From contig NZ_SLZF01000002.1 of the NCBI RefSeq assembly GCF_004341515.1, positions 62,001-126,000 of the forward strand: DNA of 64,000 bases, read 5' to 3'. The notes under the pieces were generated by a model that saw only the letters and a list, made by a program, of their open reading frames with translations, ran no database searches and was not told the DNA's origin. Below are positions 32,857 through 41,648 of this stretch, piece after piece (the first letter of the stretch is position 1; every line of letters starts with the position of its first letter). The position numbers were made by a program, and so were the translations under genes. The DNA comes from Allobosea sp. BK604. Lineage in GTDB: Bacteria; Pseudomonadota; Alphaproteobacteria; Rhizobiales; Beijerinckiaceae.

Positions 32857-34043
32857 ATGCGAGCCCTGGTCTGGCACGGTAAAGAGGACATTCGCTGCGA
32901 CGAAGTAGACGATCCTGAAATCGAACATCCGCGAGACGCTATCATCCGAGTGACCAGTTGCGCGATCTGTGGCTCTGACTTGCATCTCTTCCAAAACCTA
33001 ATACCCGCCATGAAGCCGGGCGACATTATGGGCCATGAGGCCATGGGTGAGGTCGTAGAGGTTGGCTCGGGAATAGCCGGGAAGCTGAAAAAGGGCGACC
33101 GCGTCGTCGTCCCGTTCACGATCATCTGCGGCGACTGCGACCAGTGCAAGCGCGGGAATTTTTCTGTTGGCGAGCGGTCCAACCGCCGTAAAGATCTTGC
33201 GGACAAGGTTTTCGGCCATACGACAGCTGGCCTGTTTGGATATACGCATCTCACGGGCGGCTACCCGGGTGGCCAAGCGGAATATTTGCGCGTTCCTTTT
33301 GCCGATGCGACGCACATCAAGGTGCCAGACGGCCTGAGTGACGAGCAGCTTCTGTTCCTGAGCGATATCTTCCCGACGGGATGGCAAGCGGCCTGCAGTG
33401 CGAGATCGAGCCGTCGGACACGGTTGCGATCTGGGGCTGCGGCCCCGACGGTCAGATGGCAATCCGGAGCGCCATCTTGCTGGGAGCGAAACAGGTGATC
33501 GCGATCGACTGTCTGCCGGAGCGCCTGTCGATGGCGGAAGCCGGCGGCGCCGTCGTTGTCGATTTCAGAGAGGACAGCGTGATCGAGCGCCTTCAGGAGC
33601 TTACGCACGGCAAAGGGCCAGACAAGTGCATCGACGCTGTCGGAATGGAAAGTCATGTCTCTCTGGCCCAGCCGGACACGCTTTACGACCGCGCTGAACA
33701 GGCCATCTTGATGGAGAACGACAGACCGCATGTACTTCGAGAAATGATCTACGTGTGCCGGCCGGCCGGTGTTATCTCGATTCCTGGTGTTTACAGCGGC
33801 CTCGTCGACAATATGCCGATCGGCATGGCGATGAATAAGGGGCTCACTTTTAGAATGGGCCAGACCCACGTCAACCGCTGGACGGACGACCTCCTCAGCC
33901 GGATCGAGGACGGGCAGATCGATCCCTCGTTCCTCATCACTCACACTGCAGGACTGGAGGACGGGCCTGAGATGTACCGGCTTTTTCGCGACAAGCAGGA
34001 TAGCTGCATCAAAGTCGTTCAAAGCCTTAGGAGGCAAGAATGA
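32857..34043 (+). pseudogene. Second zinc-type alcohol dehydrogenase, frameshifted
   Basis: A close relative of the dehydrogenase at 7620, but broken. The first frame covers [11 protein letters not shown] and GHEAMGEVVEV and runs to DIFPTGWQAA. The rest (CEIEPSDTVAIWGCGPDGQM onward to the C-terminus) is in another frame, starting at about 33394. One extra base in the CC at 33392-33393 would join them. In addition the fourth structural-zinc Cys is Gly (GNFSVGERS against LFSLCDRS in the intact copy), so loss of function is likely even if the frameshift is an error. GGAGAGG precedes the ATG. The next gene overlaps the stop by 4 bases. Confidence 0.82.
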
Positions 34044-34423
34044 AGTTTATCGCCAACATGATGCGCGGGCGGGCCGATCCACGGATCCGCCGTTCTGGCC
34101 GCAGCTCGCTGAGCGGTTCTGACAGGCTCACGCGTGGCCTAGGCTGGTTTAGCATTGCGCTGGGCGTGGCCGAGCTGGTGGCTGTCGAGCGCATCGCAGC
34201 AGTTGGCATGCCTTCAAAAAAAGCCGTTCTGCGGGGTTACGGCGTCAGGGAGATTTGCAGCGGGATTCTGTGCCTTTCGGTGGACAAGAAGGCTGGGCTG
34301 ATGAGCCGGATCGCGGGCGATGGTTTGGACGTGGCCACGCTGAGCCGAGGGCTACATCGGCTCAATCCGAAACGGGGCAACGTCGTGCTCGCTATTTCGG
34401 TGGTCTCGGGGGAGTTTCGATAA
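34040..34423 (+). CDS. Small membrane protein after dehydrogenase
   Basis: A 127-residue protein with a basic N-terminus (FIANMMRGRADPRIRRSGRS) and two or three hydrophobic helices (LTRGLGWFSIALGVAELVAV, then VREICSGILCLSV and NVVLAISVVSG). The GLGWFSIALGVAEL motif recurs in alphaproteobacterial membrane or cyclase-like proteins. Its ATG overlaps the dehydrogenase stop (ATGA at 34040-34043), so the two were coupled. It ends earlier than such proteins often do, and may be truncated. Confidence 0.6.
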   Translation: MKFIANMMRGRADPRIRRSGRSSLSGSDRLTRGLGWFSIALGVAELVAVERIAAVGMPSKKAVLRGYGVREICSGILCLSVDKKAGLMSRIAGDGLDVATLSRGLHRLNPKRGNVVLAISVVSGEFR

Positions 34424-34639
34424 AGCCGGTCCGCTTCCGAGATTGCCGGAACGGCTTCGGCTTTAGAAGACGGCCCCAATCGAACGGCAGCAAACCAACT
34501 TACCGGTCTATATCATAAGTTAATGCGGCAGCGGCGCCCAGCCCTACGTTGTGACAGGGGATAGCATCTACGCTCGCAGCTCAGGTTTGGATGCAGAACC
34601 CGTTGCGAATGCTCATCTCCAACGACGTGAGGCCGCAAC

Positions 34640-35509
34640 GTGACCGCTCGCCCCATCAAGCCTCTTTCCCTTCCCGATGTTCCTCGTGCGGTGGTCGGTA
34701 CACCGCCCCGTTTGATGCGCATCCATCCTTCGGAGCTTTGGGTCGACGGACTTTACCAGCGAGATCTCTCGTCGAAATCGCTGAAGCTTATCGAAAAGCT
34801 CGTCCGGTTTTGGGACTGGAGCCGCTTTAGCATTCCGGTCGTCACAAACGTTGATGGTGCCTGGCACGTTATCGACGGACAGCATACCGCGATCGCTGCG
34901 CTGTCTCACGGCGGCATAGGTGAGATCGATGTCATGGTCGTCGAGTCGAGCGCCGTCGGCGAGCGCGCAGAAGCGTTCCTGGGGCACAATCGTGATCGCA
35001 TCGCCGTGACCACAGGCGAGCTCTTTTTTGCCGCCGCGGCCAGTGGCGACGATGATGTGTTGACTGCGCTTTCGGTCTGCGAGCGCGCGGGTGCCACAGT
35101 CCTCCGCAACCCATCGCCAGGTCGCCCGTTTAAGCCTGGCGAAATCATCGCGGTTGCTGCGCTGATGAAGTTGGTCAAGCGCCGATCCGCAATGCAGGCT
35201 CGCGTTGTAATCGAATGTCTGGTGAAGGCGAGGTTGGCGCCCGTGAGCGCCGAGATGATCAACGCCGTCGACTCGGTTCTGTATGGCCCACTGTACGGCG
35301 ATGTCGAGCCCGCCAACGTACTGGACGCCATCTTGAAGTTCGGAAATGCAATCGCTCCCAAGGCAATCGAGCTGTCACTTGCCAAGAAATTGCCCAAGGC
35401 GCGAGCACTCGCAATTTTAATCTATCAACACACAAAAAAGGGGAAGCGTCCTGTAGCGGACGCCACTCATCCTGCGCAGAGCAACGGCGAACCGATTGTT
35501 TTCAATTAG
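34640..35509 (+). CDS. ParB-fold (DUF6551-like) protein
   Basis: A 289-residue protein whose first half is a ParB/sulfiredoxin-like domain: LMRIHPSELWVDGLYQRDLS, then IPVVTNVDGAWHVIDGQHTA (DGQH motif) and VVESSAVGERAEAFLGHNRD. The second half is helical with no recognised domain. Such single ParB-fold proteins occur in phages, plasmids and genomic islands and may bind nucleotides or DNA; this one lacks a helix-turn-helix of true ParB and has no ParA partner. GTG 34640 is the start with GAGG upstream. Confidence 0.72.
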   Translation: MTARPIKPLSLPDVPRAVVGTPPRLMRIHPSELWVDGLYQRDLSSKSLKLIEKLVRFWDWSRFSIPVVTNVDGAWHVIDGQHTAIAALSHGGIGEIDVMVVESSAVGERAEAFLGHNRDRIAVTTGELFFAAAASGDDDVLTALSVCERAGATVLRNPSPGRPFKPGEIIAVAALMKLVKRRSAMQARVVIECLVKARLAPVSAEMINAVDSVLYGPLYGDVEPANVLDAILKFGNAIAPKAIELSLAKKLPKARALAILIYQHTKKGKRPVADATHPAQSNGEPIVFN

Positions 35510-35834
35510 TGTCTCGCGCGTCGGCGGCGATGTTATTACGCTTTGTGCATGGCCGCTTGCCAGTTAGCTGGGTTGACCGGCGTCCTGATGCGCTGGGCGG
35601 CGCGAACTTTCAGCTTTGGAACGCTGAACGTCGGTTTCTTCGCCCGCGGTGATCAGGCGAGCTCCGCGTCGGCGCGTAACGTATCAAACGAGCCATTGCG
35701 TCGCCACAAAACCGCGTCCGTCAGCGACGATGTTAGAGGCGGACAACGCGCAGTTCGAGGTCAAGCTCGGACAGGCGAACTCCCCGAGGTTTGGTCGACC
35801 GCATGTTCGCGAGAAAGGCCGGCGTTGCTTTCCA
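35510..35834. other. Intergenic region, nothing recognised
   Basis: About 325 bases between the ParB-fold gene and the convergent Nudix gene. Only Arg/Ser-rich frames without ribosome binding sites were found; no repeat or promoter motif. Confidence 0.45.
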
Positions 35835-36287
35835 CTAGCCGCCGGCCCTCTCCCGAGCGGGCGATACTCGCGCAACATGTGCAAACAGCTCCTGGAGTTC
35901 AGGTTCGATGATTTGGTTCATGGCTTCGGAGAGGGGAATCCACCGAAAACTGCGCTGTTTTTTCTCGGGCCAATCCACCAAGGTCTGCCTAACTCTCAAT
36001 GGGTAAACAATGACCTCGAGCAGTTCCCAGCCTGCCCTTAGCCGTTTCCAGTAGCGGTACGTGCCCACGGGCTTTCTGCCGATCCGCCCCAGTAATCCCG
36101 CCTCTTCGCGAGCCTCGCGAGCCGCCGCGCGGCGCGCAGAAATCCCTTCGACGGGCCATCCTTTCGGGATAAGCCAACGTCTCGTCACGCGGGAGGTGAT
36201 GAGACACGTCTCAATCGTGCCATCGCGCGCCTCGCGCATTGGCAGTACTGCGACCTGGTGACGAAGAGCTGGCTGCTTGCGTTTCAT
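35835..36287 (-). CDS. Nudix hydrolase (diphosphoinositol-phosphatase-like)
   Basis: A 150-residue Nudix protein: VAVLPMREARDGTIETCLIT, WLIPKGWPVEG, then the Nudix helix AAAREAREEAGLLG. The first Glu of the canonical box is replaced by Ile, as in many members of the PKGW subgroup, while the metal-binding REAREE is intact. These enzymes cleave nucleoside diphosphate derivatives or polyphosphates. The ATG overlaps the stop of the ribbon-helix-helix gene (ATGA at 36287-36284), so the pair is an operon. Confidence 0.83.
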   Translation of the reverse strand: MKRKQPALRHQVAVLPMREARDGTIETCLITSRVTRRWLIPKGWPVEGISARRAAAREAREEAGLLGRIGRKPVGTYRYWKRLRAGWELLEVIVYPLRVRQTLVDWPEKKQRSFRWIPLSEAMNQIIEPELQELFAHVARVSPARERAGG

Positions 36288-36499
36288 CGATCTTCTGGGA
36301 CCCCTTCGGGCTTATGGGAAGACGCGGGCCTGCAGCCCTCATTTTCTTCGTCGACCAGACCATTCTGTGTTGCCCATCGGGCGAACGCATCCGCGACTAC
36401 ATTACTTCGGCGCCGGGTCCGGTGGTCCTGAGCGCAGTATCGGTCAAGTGCCGTAGCGAGACGCTCGGGTAGTTCTACCGTCACAATGACTTGGTTCAT
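36284..36499 (-). CDS. Ribbon-helix-helix-like small protein
   Basis: A 71-residue protein with an N-terminal strand-helix-helix (MNQVIVTVELPERLATALDR, then RSNVVADAFARWATQNGL), the layout of CopG/RHH DNA-binding proteins or antitoxins, and a disordered tail. The start ATG 36499 has GAGG 5 bases upstream; a GTG 6 bases earlier is less likely. It is coupled to the Nudix gene; no toxin gene is adjacent. Confidence 0.6.
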   Translation of the reverse strand: MNQVIVTVELPERLATALDRYCAQDHRTRRRSNVVADAFARWATQNGLVDEENEGCRPASSHKPEGVPEDR

Positions 36500-36550
36500 G
36501 TCCACCTCGTTCTACACAGCTTGCCGAGCATTGAACGGTTTGGCTCGCGT

Positions 36551-37327
36551 TCAGTTGCATCGGTCCGTGTAGGCACGGGCTTCAATCATGTCCGGCATTT
36601 CGCACAGGTGAAGGTACGCGGGATCGAAATCGCCGATCTCTGCTAAGCGTTCATAGTCAAGGATCTTGATGTTGCGGCCTGATAGAACAGCCAGTCCTTC
36701 GTCCTTAAGCTCTTGCATACTTCTGTTGACGTGAACCGTCGACAGCCCCTGAGCGTCTCCCAACTCCGTTTGGGTGATAGGCTGAGGAATCACCATGTCC
36801 TGTGCCAACCCCATTGCGCGGTACCGGACCAGGAGTTCACACAGCACGTGAGCAATGCGAGTGATGGCAGGTCGGCGCCCAATATTGCTCATCCACTCTC
36901 GGAAGATCGAGGCGTCAATAAGTGTCTCACGCCACAGCTTCTGCCCAACATTTGGATGGACCTTGATGAGTTCGCGGAGGGCAGTGTGAGTAATAAAGGC
37001 GACTTGGGTTGACCGTAGGCAGGCGAGATTATGATCCATCCGTGCCAAGTGCAGGCTCTGGAGGTCGGGGATGTCACCGACAATGTGATACGAGTGAATC
37101 TGCCGTGCTCCATCGCCAACAATTTTGAAACGACATGCGAGTCCGTCGAGAATCAGGCAGCATTGGCTCGGACGATCACCCTCTCGGACAACCTCCTGTC
37201 CCGCACGAAACTCGCGAAAAATGGCCGGCAGCGCCAAGATCGCGGCACTTTGCTCGTTTGTGAGCTTTGAGTCGGCTTGCAACTTTCGCACAAGTGCCGA
37301 CAATCGCGGGGGCGAGGTGACTGCCAT
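36551..37327 (-). CDS. Crp/Fnr-family transcriptional regulator
   Basis: A 258-residue regulator. The N-terminal cNMP-binding-type beta roll has FRAGQEVVREGDRPSQCCLI and RQIHSYHIVGDIPDLQSLHL, followed by a long dimerisation helix and a C-terminal winged helix-turn-helix (ITQTELGDAQGLSTVHVNRS). There are no Fnr-type Cys clusters. This subgroup is numerous in Bradyrhizobium-like and Methylobacterium-like genomes with unknown ligands. It lies near a second, frameshifted member at 37799. Confidence 0.85.
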   Translation of the reverse strand: MAVTSPPRLSALVRKLQADSKLTNEQSAAILALPAIFREFRAGQEVVREGDRPSQCCLILDGLACRFKIVGDGARQIHSYHIVGDIPDLQSLHLARMDHNLACLRSTQVAFITHTALRELIKVHPNVGQKLWRETLIDASIFREWMSNIGRRPAITRIAHVLCELLVRYRAMGLAQDMVIPQPITQTELGDAQGLSTVHVNRSMQELKDEGLAVLSGRNIKILDYERLAEIGDFDPAYLHLCEMPDMIEARAYTDRCN

Positions 37328-37551
37328 GGCTGTGAGCTCCTAGCAATGCAAACAGGCATCACCGTTCCATTTGGTCCTGCTTCATCATGCCTTATAAAAA
37401 GGCTTGGAACAATCAGCGAAGCAGTGGTCCTCACTCTCATAGATAGCTTAGTCGGTACTATAACCCAGAGCAGAGGACGGGATTATCCTGCGACGATGCA
37501 CTCACCCACAGGGGGAGTAAAATGGTTCACTTGAGACAAAGGAGTGGAGCC

Positions 37552-37839
37552 ATGCCGATCTACTATTTTAGCGAGTCTGAAAATGGTGCGGATGTTGGGT
37601 CCGACGATAACGGGGTGGAGTTTAGAACTTTGGATGACGCCTGCAACGAAGCGGATCGAACGCTCCGCGTCATCGCCGCCCAGGCTCCGCTGACGAACAC
37701 CACGTTTTGGATGACAGTACTGAGCTCAGAGCGCGTTGTCGTGCATCGCTCACGACTTGAGGTCGTGAGCAGCGGCTGCGGGTCCGAAGGCGCAGCCTCT
37801 ACTGGGCCCCTGGGTTCAAGTGTAAATAATTCGGAGTAA
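37552..37839 (+). CDS. DUF6894-like protein
   Basis: A 95-residue protein (PIYYFSESENGADVGSDDNG, then FRTLDDACNEADRTLRVIAA and a beta-rich end with ERVVVHRSRLEVV). It follows the DUF6894 layout, diverged from the copy at 16600. AAAGGAG precedes the ATG at 8 bases. The last 41 bases overlap the convergent Crp-type gene, and the Ser/Gly-rich tail may be dispensable. Unknown function. Confidence 0.6.
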   Translation: MPIYYFSESENGADVGSDDNGVEFRTLDDACNEADRTLRVIAAQAPLTNTTFWMTVLSSERVVVHRSRLEVVSSGCGSEGAASTGPLGSSVNNSE

Positions 37840-38523
37840 AGCCGGAAAAAATGATCAGATCTTCGACATCATGGATAGTAGCCCGACGGGCTTTTACTGT
37901 CAAAAAGCCGCGCTTTCGAAGATCTTTCAAGGTCCGATTGATATGCACCGCTGAAAGCCCTAGCGTATCGGCGAGCTCCACCTGCGTGAGGGGCATAAAG
38001 AAGTTATCGTCCTCGGTAAGGCCCACGGCTCGTGAGCGAAGAAACATCTCACAAAAAAAATGTGCCACGCGCAATTCGGCTTCTCTTTGACCGATATTGA
38101 CCAACCACTCTCGCAAGACCGCTTCGTCGACGAGGGTGGCCCAGAACAAGGCTTGAGCCAAGCGGCTGTTTTCCGCAAAAATTTGCCTCATCGTGTCGCG
38201 AGAAATATAAGCCACGCTGCAGTCAGATAAGGCGGCGATCGAGTGGTCCATCCGGTCTAGCAATGCGACATGCGCGTCGCAAAGGTCGCCGGGGATGAGG
38301 AACGCTATGATGGCTCTGCCACCATCACGCAGCGACTTGTACCTCACTGCCCAGCCATCGACGATCATGTGAGCCAAGCCTGGAGTCTGGTCCTCACTGA
38401 TGATGATTTCGCCACGCGAAATCCGCCGGACATGCCCAGAGCAAGTCTCCTCTAGAAATGCCCTATCCTCGTTGGTGAAGGCCGAAATCGTTCAAGCTTT
38501 CGGATTAGATGGATCGCTGACAT
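37799..38523 (-). pseudogene. Second Crp/Fnr-family regulator with 5' frameshift
   Basis: A Crp/Fnr protein. The winged helix-turn-helix (LTQVELADTLGLSAVHINRT) and most of the beta roll (GEIIISEDQTPGLAHMIVDG) are in one frame, which has a TGA at 38494-38492 and no standard start before TTG 38377. The missing N-terminus is present in another frame: ATG 38523 gives MSAIHLIRKLERFRP, the usual opening of this family. The frames would join if one base were added to the CCTT at about 38476-38479. Either a recent frameshift or a sequence error. Neighbour of the intact paralogue at 36551. Confidence 0.75.
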
Positions 38524-38857
38524 CCTGCATTTTAGCGTGCCCCGTTTGCAGGGTCGAGGACGTGCCGTTCGGGATGCAAGGCTCGGAGAGAAACCTGGAA
38601 ATTGCGAGTTCCAGGGACGCGCGTTCCAACCCCGCAGCGGTATCGGCGGGCGCGTCCTCGAGCATACGAACCCGGCTCAAGGCCGCTCTATACTCCCAAG
38701 CAGTAGTGACACGTATCAACGGCGCTTCCACCGGTCTCTTTTCCACGGCGCCCTCCGTTAAAGTGATGGCGCGACCGATGTTCGCGAGCTTGAGCGAAAA
38801 ATCTATATCGTGAGATAACCCGCGTCCAAAATGGGCGAATCCCTCCCACCAGCGCAT
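38492..38857 (-). CDS. Hypothetical protein upstream of the broken regulator
   Basis: A 121-residue protein (RWWEGFAHFGRGLSHDIDFS at the start, then TTAWEYRAALSRVRMLEDAP and GLERASLELAISRFLSE, two amphipathic helices). No Shine-Dalgarno is visible, but the ATG directly follows the TAA of the upstream 55-residue frame, suggesting translational coupling. Its 3' end overlaps the ATG of the Crp-type gene. Family not recognised. Confidence 0.45.
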   Translation of the reverse strand: MRWWEGFAHFGRGLSHDIDFSLKLANIGRAITLTEGAVEKRPVEAPLIRVTTAWEYRAALSRVRMLEDAPADTAAGLERASLELAISRFLSEPCIPNGTSSTLQTGHAKMQDVSDPSNPKA

Positions 38858-39025
38858 TTAATGCCCGGGAGGACGATCCGTTGAATCCGTGAGGTCGAAC
38901 GACGGATGGACTGCGCGCTTGTAATCAGGGGTAAACGCGAAGCGAACCGGCACCGCCTTCGCTGCCGGCACTTTGCTCTTCTCAGCGGGTGCCAGAGTGG
39001 AATCGGCACTCGGGGTAATAACCAT
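38858..39025 (-). CDS. Small hypothetical protein (55 aa)
   Basis: A 55-residue protein (MVITPSADSTLAPAEKSKVP, then VRFAFTPDYKRAVHPSFDL and a polar end DRPPGH). AAAGG lies 9 bases before the ATG. The TAA stop is immediately followed by the ATG of the 121-residue gene, so these two form a coupled pair. Function unknown. Confidence 0.4.
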   Translation of the reverse strand: MVITPSADSTLAPAEKSKVPAAKAVPVRFAFTPDYKRAVHPSFDLTDSTDRPPGH

Positions 39026-39455
39026 CGCAGTAGCCTTTGGGTATATCGTAGGCCAATGGCTCTGAAGCCCGCTAGTTGGGCATCGCGGTCATGGCCTCGG
39101 CTACCGCGGGCGGCAGCCTGACCTCCCGCTCTTCTCGCTGGCATCCCGCTGCCACGGCAAACGCCCCCAATGCAGCGCAGAGCTTTCGATGAACCGCGTG
39201 TCGCACAGCTGGCTCGCTGGATGGCCTCGCTCCACCGAATAACGCGCCGAAACGGTGGCGGTTCTGGCGGTTGCGATCAGCCAACCGGTGCTCGGCCCCT
39301 ATTGCCGCGTGGGCACGGTCTAAGTTACGGCGTCAGAAATTGGGATAACGGCGACCCGTTCGCACCCCACCCGACGGGCTCAGTTTCCGGTTACCGCCGC
39401 CGAGCGCTCAACCGTGAGCGTGAGCCGTGTCGAAGTAATGCGGACGTGCCAGCGC
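39026..39455. other. Intergenic region downstream of glgB
   Basis: About 430 bases. A minus-strand frame ending at 39072 (last part KLCAALGAFAVAAGCQREE and VRLPPAVAEAMTAMPN) has coding-like composition, but no ATG or good ribosome binding site; it may be a remnant. No terminator for glgB was recognised. Confidence 0.4.
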
Positions 39456-41648
39456 TCAGGTGCCTTTGACGAAGAACAGTGCGCTGAGCGGCGGAAGCAG
39501 TAACCCAAGCGAAAATGCCTCACTGCTTTGGGATAGAGCCTGCGCTTCGGCGCCGCCGCCGTTGCCGCTCCCCGTTCCGCCATACTCGCTCGCGTTGCTG
39601 TTCAGCACTTCACGCCAGTAACCCGGTTGCGGCACGCCCACTCGATATCCGGAGCGCTCTATCGGTGTCATGTTAACGACCACCAGCACCGGCGGATGTC
39701 CGGCCTTCTCGCGGAGAAATGCAAGGACGCTGTTGTGCCGATCGTCCTGGATTATCCAACGGAAGCCTTCAGGCAATGAATCCGTCGCGTGAAGCGCTGG
39801 CTGCTCGCCATAAATCCGGTTCACATCCCTGACGAGAGCCTGCACTCCAGCGTGGCGAGGATCATTAAGCAAATCCCAGTCGATTTCGCCATCGTGATCC
39901 CACTCTCGGACCTGGGCAATCTCGCCGCCCATGAACAGCAGCTTCTTGCCGGGATGCCCCCACATGAAGGAGAGGTAGGCGCGCAACGCCGCAAGCTTCG
40001 TCCAGTGGTCGCCCGGCATCTTGGTGAGGAGCGAGCCTTTTCCATGCACGACCTCGTCATGAGACAGGGGCAGAACAAAATGCTCGGCGAACGCATAGAC
40101 GAGGCCGAAGGTCATTTCGTGATGGTGATGGCGGCGGTAGAGCGGATCACGCTTTTGATACTCCAAGGTGTCGTGCATCCAGCCCATATTCCATTTGAAC
40201 GTAAAGCCGAGCCCGCCCTCGAGAGGGGGCCGCGTTACGCCGGGCCATGCGGTTGATTCCTCGGCAATCATGATCGCTCCGGGATGCCGTTCGGCCACTA
40301 GCCCGTTTAGACGGCGCAAGAACTGGATCGCCTCAAGATTGTCACGGCCCCCATGGATGTTGGGAGACCATTCTCCGGGACCTCGGCTATAATCCCGATA
40401 AAGCATCGACGCGACGGCATCGACACGAAGACCGTCAACGTGGAAATGATCCAGCCAATGCAGCGCGCTAGCGATCAGGAAACCTGATACCTCCCGTCGC
40501 CCAAAATTGTAGATCAGCGTGTTCCAGTCCTTGTGGAAGCCTTCCCGGGGATCCTCGTGCTCGTAAAGCGCTGTGCCATCGAACCGCGCCAGCCCGTGGA
40601 CGTCTGAAGGGAAATGCGCGGGCACCCAGTCGATGATCACGCCCAGCCCTCCTTGGTGGCAGGCGTCAACGAATACGGCGAAGTCCTCGGGCTCGCCGAA
40701 GCGTCGTGTCGGCGCGAAAAGGCCTAGCGGCTGATAGCCCCAGGACCCGGTGAAGGGATGCTCCGCAACTGGTAGCAGCTCGATATGAGTAAACCCCATT
40801 TCCTTAGCGTAAGGCACTAGTCGATCCGCCAAGCCTCGCCAATCGAGCGGCTTGCCCTCGGCTCCCCGCACCCAGGAACCTGGGTGAAGCTCGTAGATCG
40901 AAACCGGCGCTTCTTGGTCCTGGTGCCGCGCCCGCGACGCGAGCCAGGTCTCGTCCCGCCAGACATGCGAGGGAGTCCGTGGCACCACCGATGCAGTGCC
41001 GGGCGGCAGTTCGGCAGCCCGCGCCAACGGATCGGCCTTTTGCGGGAGGAGATGCCCGTGGCGGTCTACGATCTCGTATTTGTAAAGTTCGCCGCTCCCT
41101 AGGCGCGGAATAAAGATTTCCCAAATGCCACTATCACCGCGGCGGCGCATCAGGTGACGCCTGCCGTCCCAGGCGTTGAAGTCGCCAACCACTGAAACCC
41201 GGGCGGCATTCGGCGCCCAAACGGCGAAGCGCACGCCGCGGATGCCGTCGATGGTCGCAAGCGCCGAGCCGAGAGCGTCAGCAAGCTTGAGATGGTGACC
41301 TTCTCCGATCAGGTGCAGGTCGAGGTCGCCCAGCAACGGGCCAAACGCGTAAACGTCTTCGGTTACTTGCGCGCCCCCCGGCCACGTCACGGTCAGAAGG
41401 TAAGCCCCCGGATCGAGATCACCGACGAACAGGCCTGCCGGCTCAGACGGTCGTAAAGCCACGGGCAATCCCGAGCCTTGCGACACCGCCACGGCAACTG
41501 CGCCGGGCACAAAAACCCTGAGGAAGCGCCCCCGCGCTCCCTGATGCGGACCGAGGACTGCGAATGGATCTCCCAGCCGGCCGGCGGCCAAAGCGGACGC
41601 AACGTCGCCCGCAAGGAGCTCAACGCGGTCGATGGTAACGTCAGCCAT
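39456..41648 (-). CDS. glgB: 1,4-alpha-glucan branching enzyme
   Basis: A 730-residue GlgB of usual length. The N-terminal CBM48-type domains ([40 protein letters not shown]) are followed by the GH13 barrel with the nucleophile Asp in [17 protein letters not shown], the acid Glu in [12 protein letters not shown] and [14 protein letters not shown]. It transfers chains to alpha-1,6 branches in glycogen-like glucan. The start at 41648 overlaps the treS stop by 8 bases, so it is the third gene of the glgE-treS-glgB operon. In the GlgE pathway it branches the glucan built from maltose-1-phosphate. Confidence 0.96.
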   Translation of the reverse strand: MADVTIDRVELLAGDVASALAAGRLGDPFAVLGPHQGARGRFLRVFVPGAVAVAVSQGSGLPVALRPSEPAGLFVGDLDPGAYLLTVTWPGGAQVTEDVYAFGPLLGDLDLHLIGEGHHLKLADALGSALATIDGIRGVRFAVWAPNAARVSVVGDFNAWDGRRHLMRRRGDSGIWEIFIPRLGSGELYKYEIVDRHGHLLPQKADPLARAAELPPGTASVVPRTPSHVWRDETWLASRARHQDQEAPVSIYELHPGSWVRGAEGKPLDWRGLADRLVPYAKEMGFTHIELLPVAEHPFTGSWGYQPLGLFAPTRRFGEPEDFAVFVDACHQGGLGVIIDWVPAHFPSDVHGLARFDGTALYEHEDPREGFHKDWNTLIYNFGRREVSGFLIASALHWLDHFHVDGLRVDAVASMLYRDYSRGPGEWSPNIHGGRDNLEAIQFLRRLNGLVAERHPGAIMIAEESTAWPGVTRPPLEGGLGFTFKWNMGWMHDTLEYQKRDPLYRRHHHHEMTFGLVYAFAEHFVLPLSHDEVVHGKGSLLTKMPGDHWTKLAALRAYLSFMWGHPGKKLLFMGGEIAQVREWDHDGEIDWDLLNDPRHAGVQALVRDVNRIYGEQPALHATDSLPEGFRWIIQDDRHNSVLAFLREKAGHPPVLVVVNMTPIERSGYRVGVPQPGYWREVLNSNASEYGGTGSGNGGGAEAQALSQSSEAFSLGLLLPPLSALFFVKGT

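Noticed and set aside
34640-35509. Plasmid partition locus
   Set aside because: The ParB-fold protein has no ParA or replication gene nearby and lacks a ParB-type helix-turn-helix.
36284-36499. Toxin-antitoxin system at the ribbon-helix-helix gene
   Set aside because: The partner is a Nudix hydrolase with intact metal residues, not a toxin family member, so an antitoxin role is not supported.
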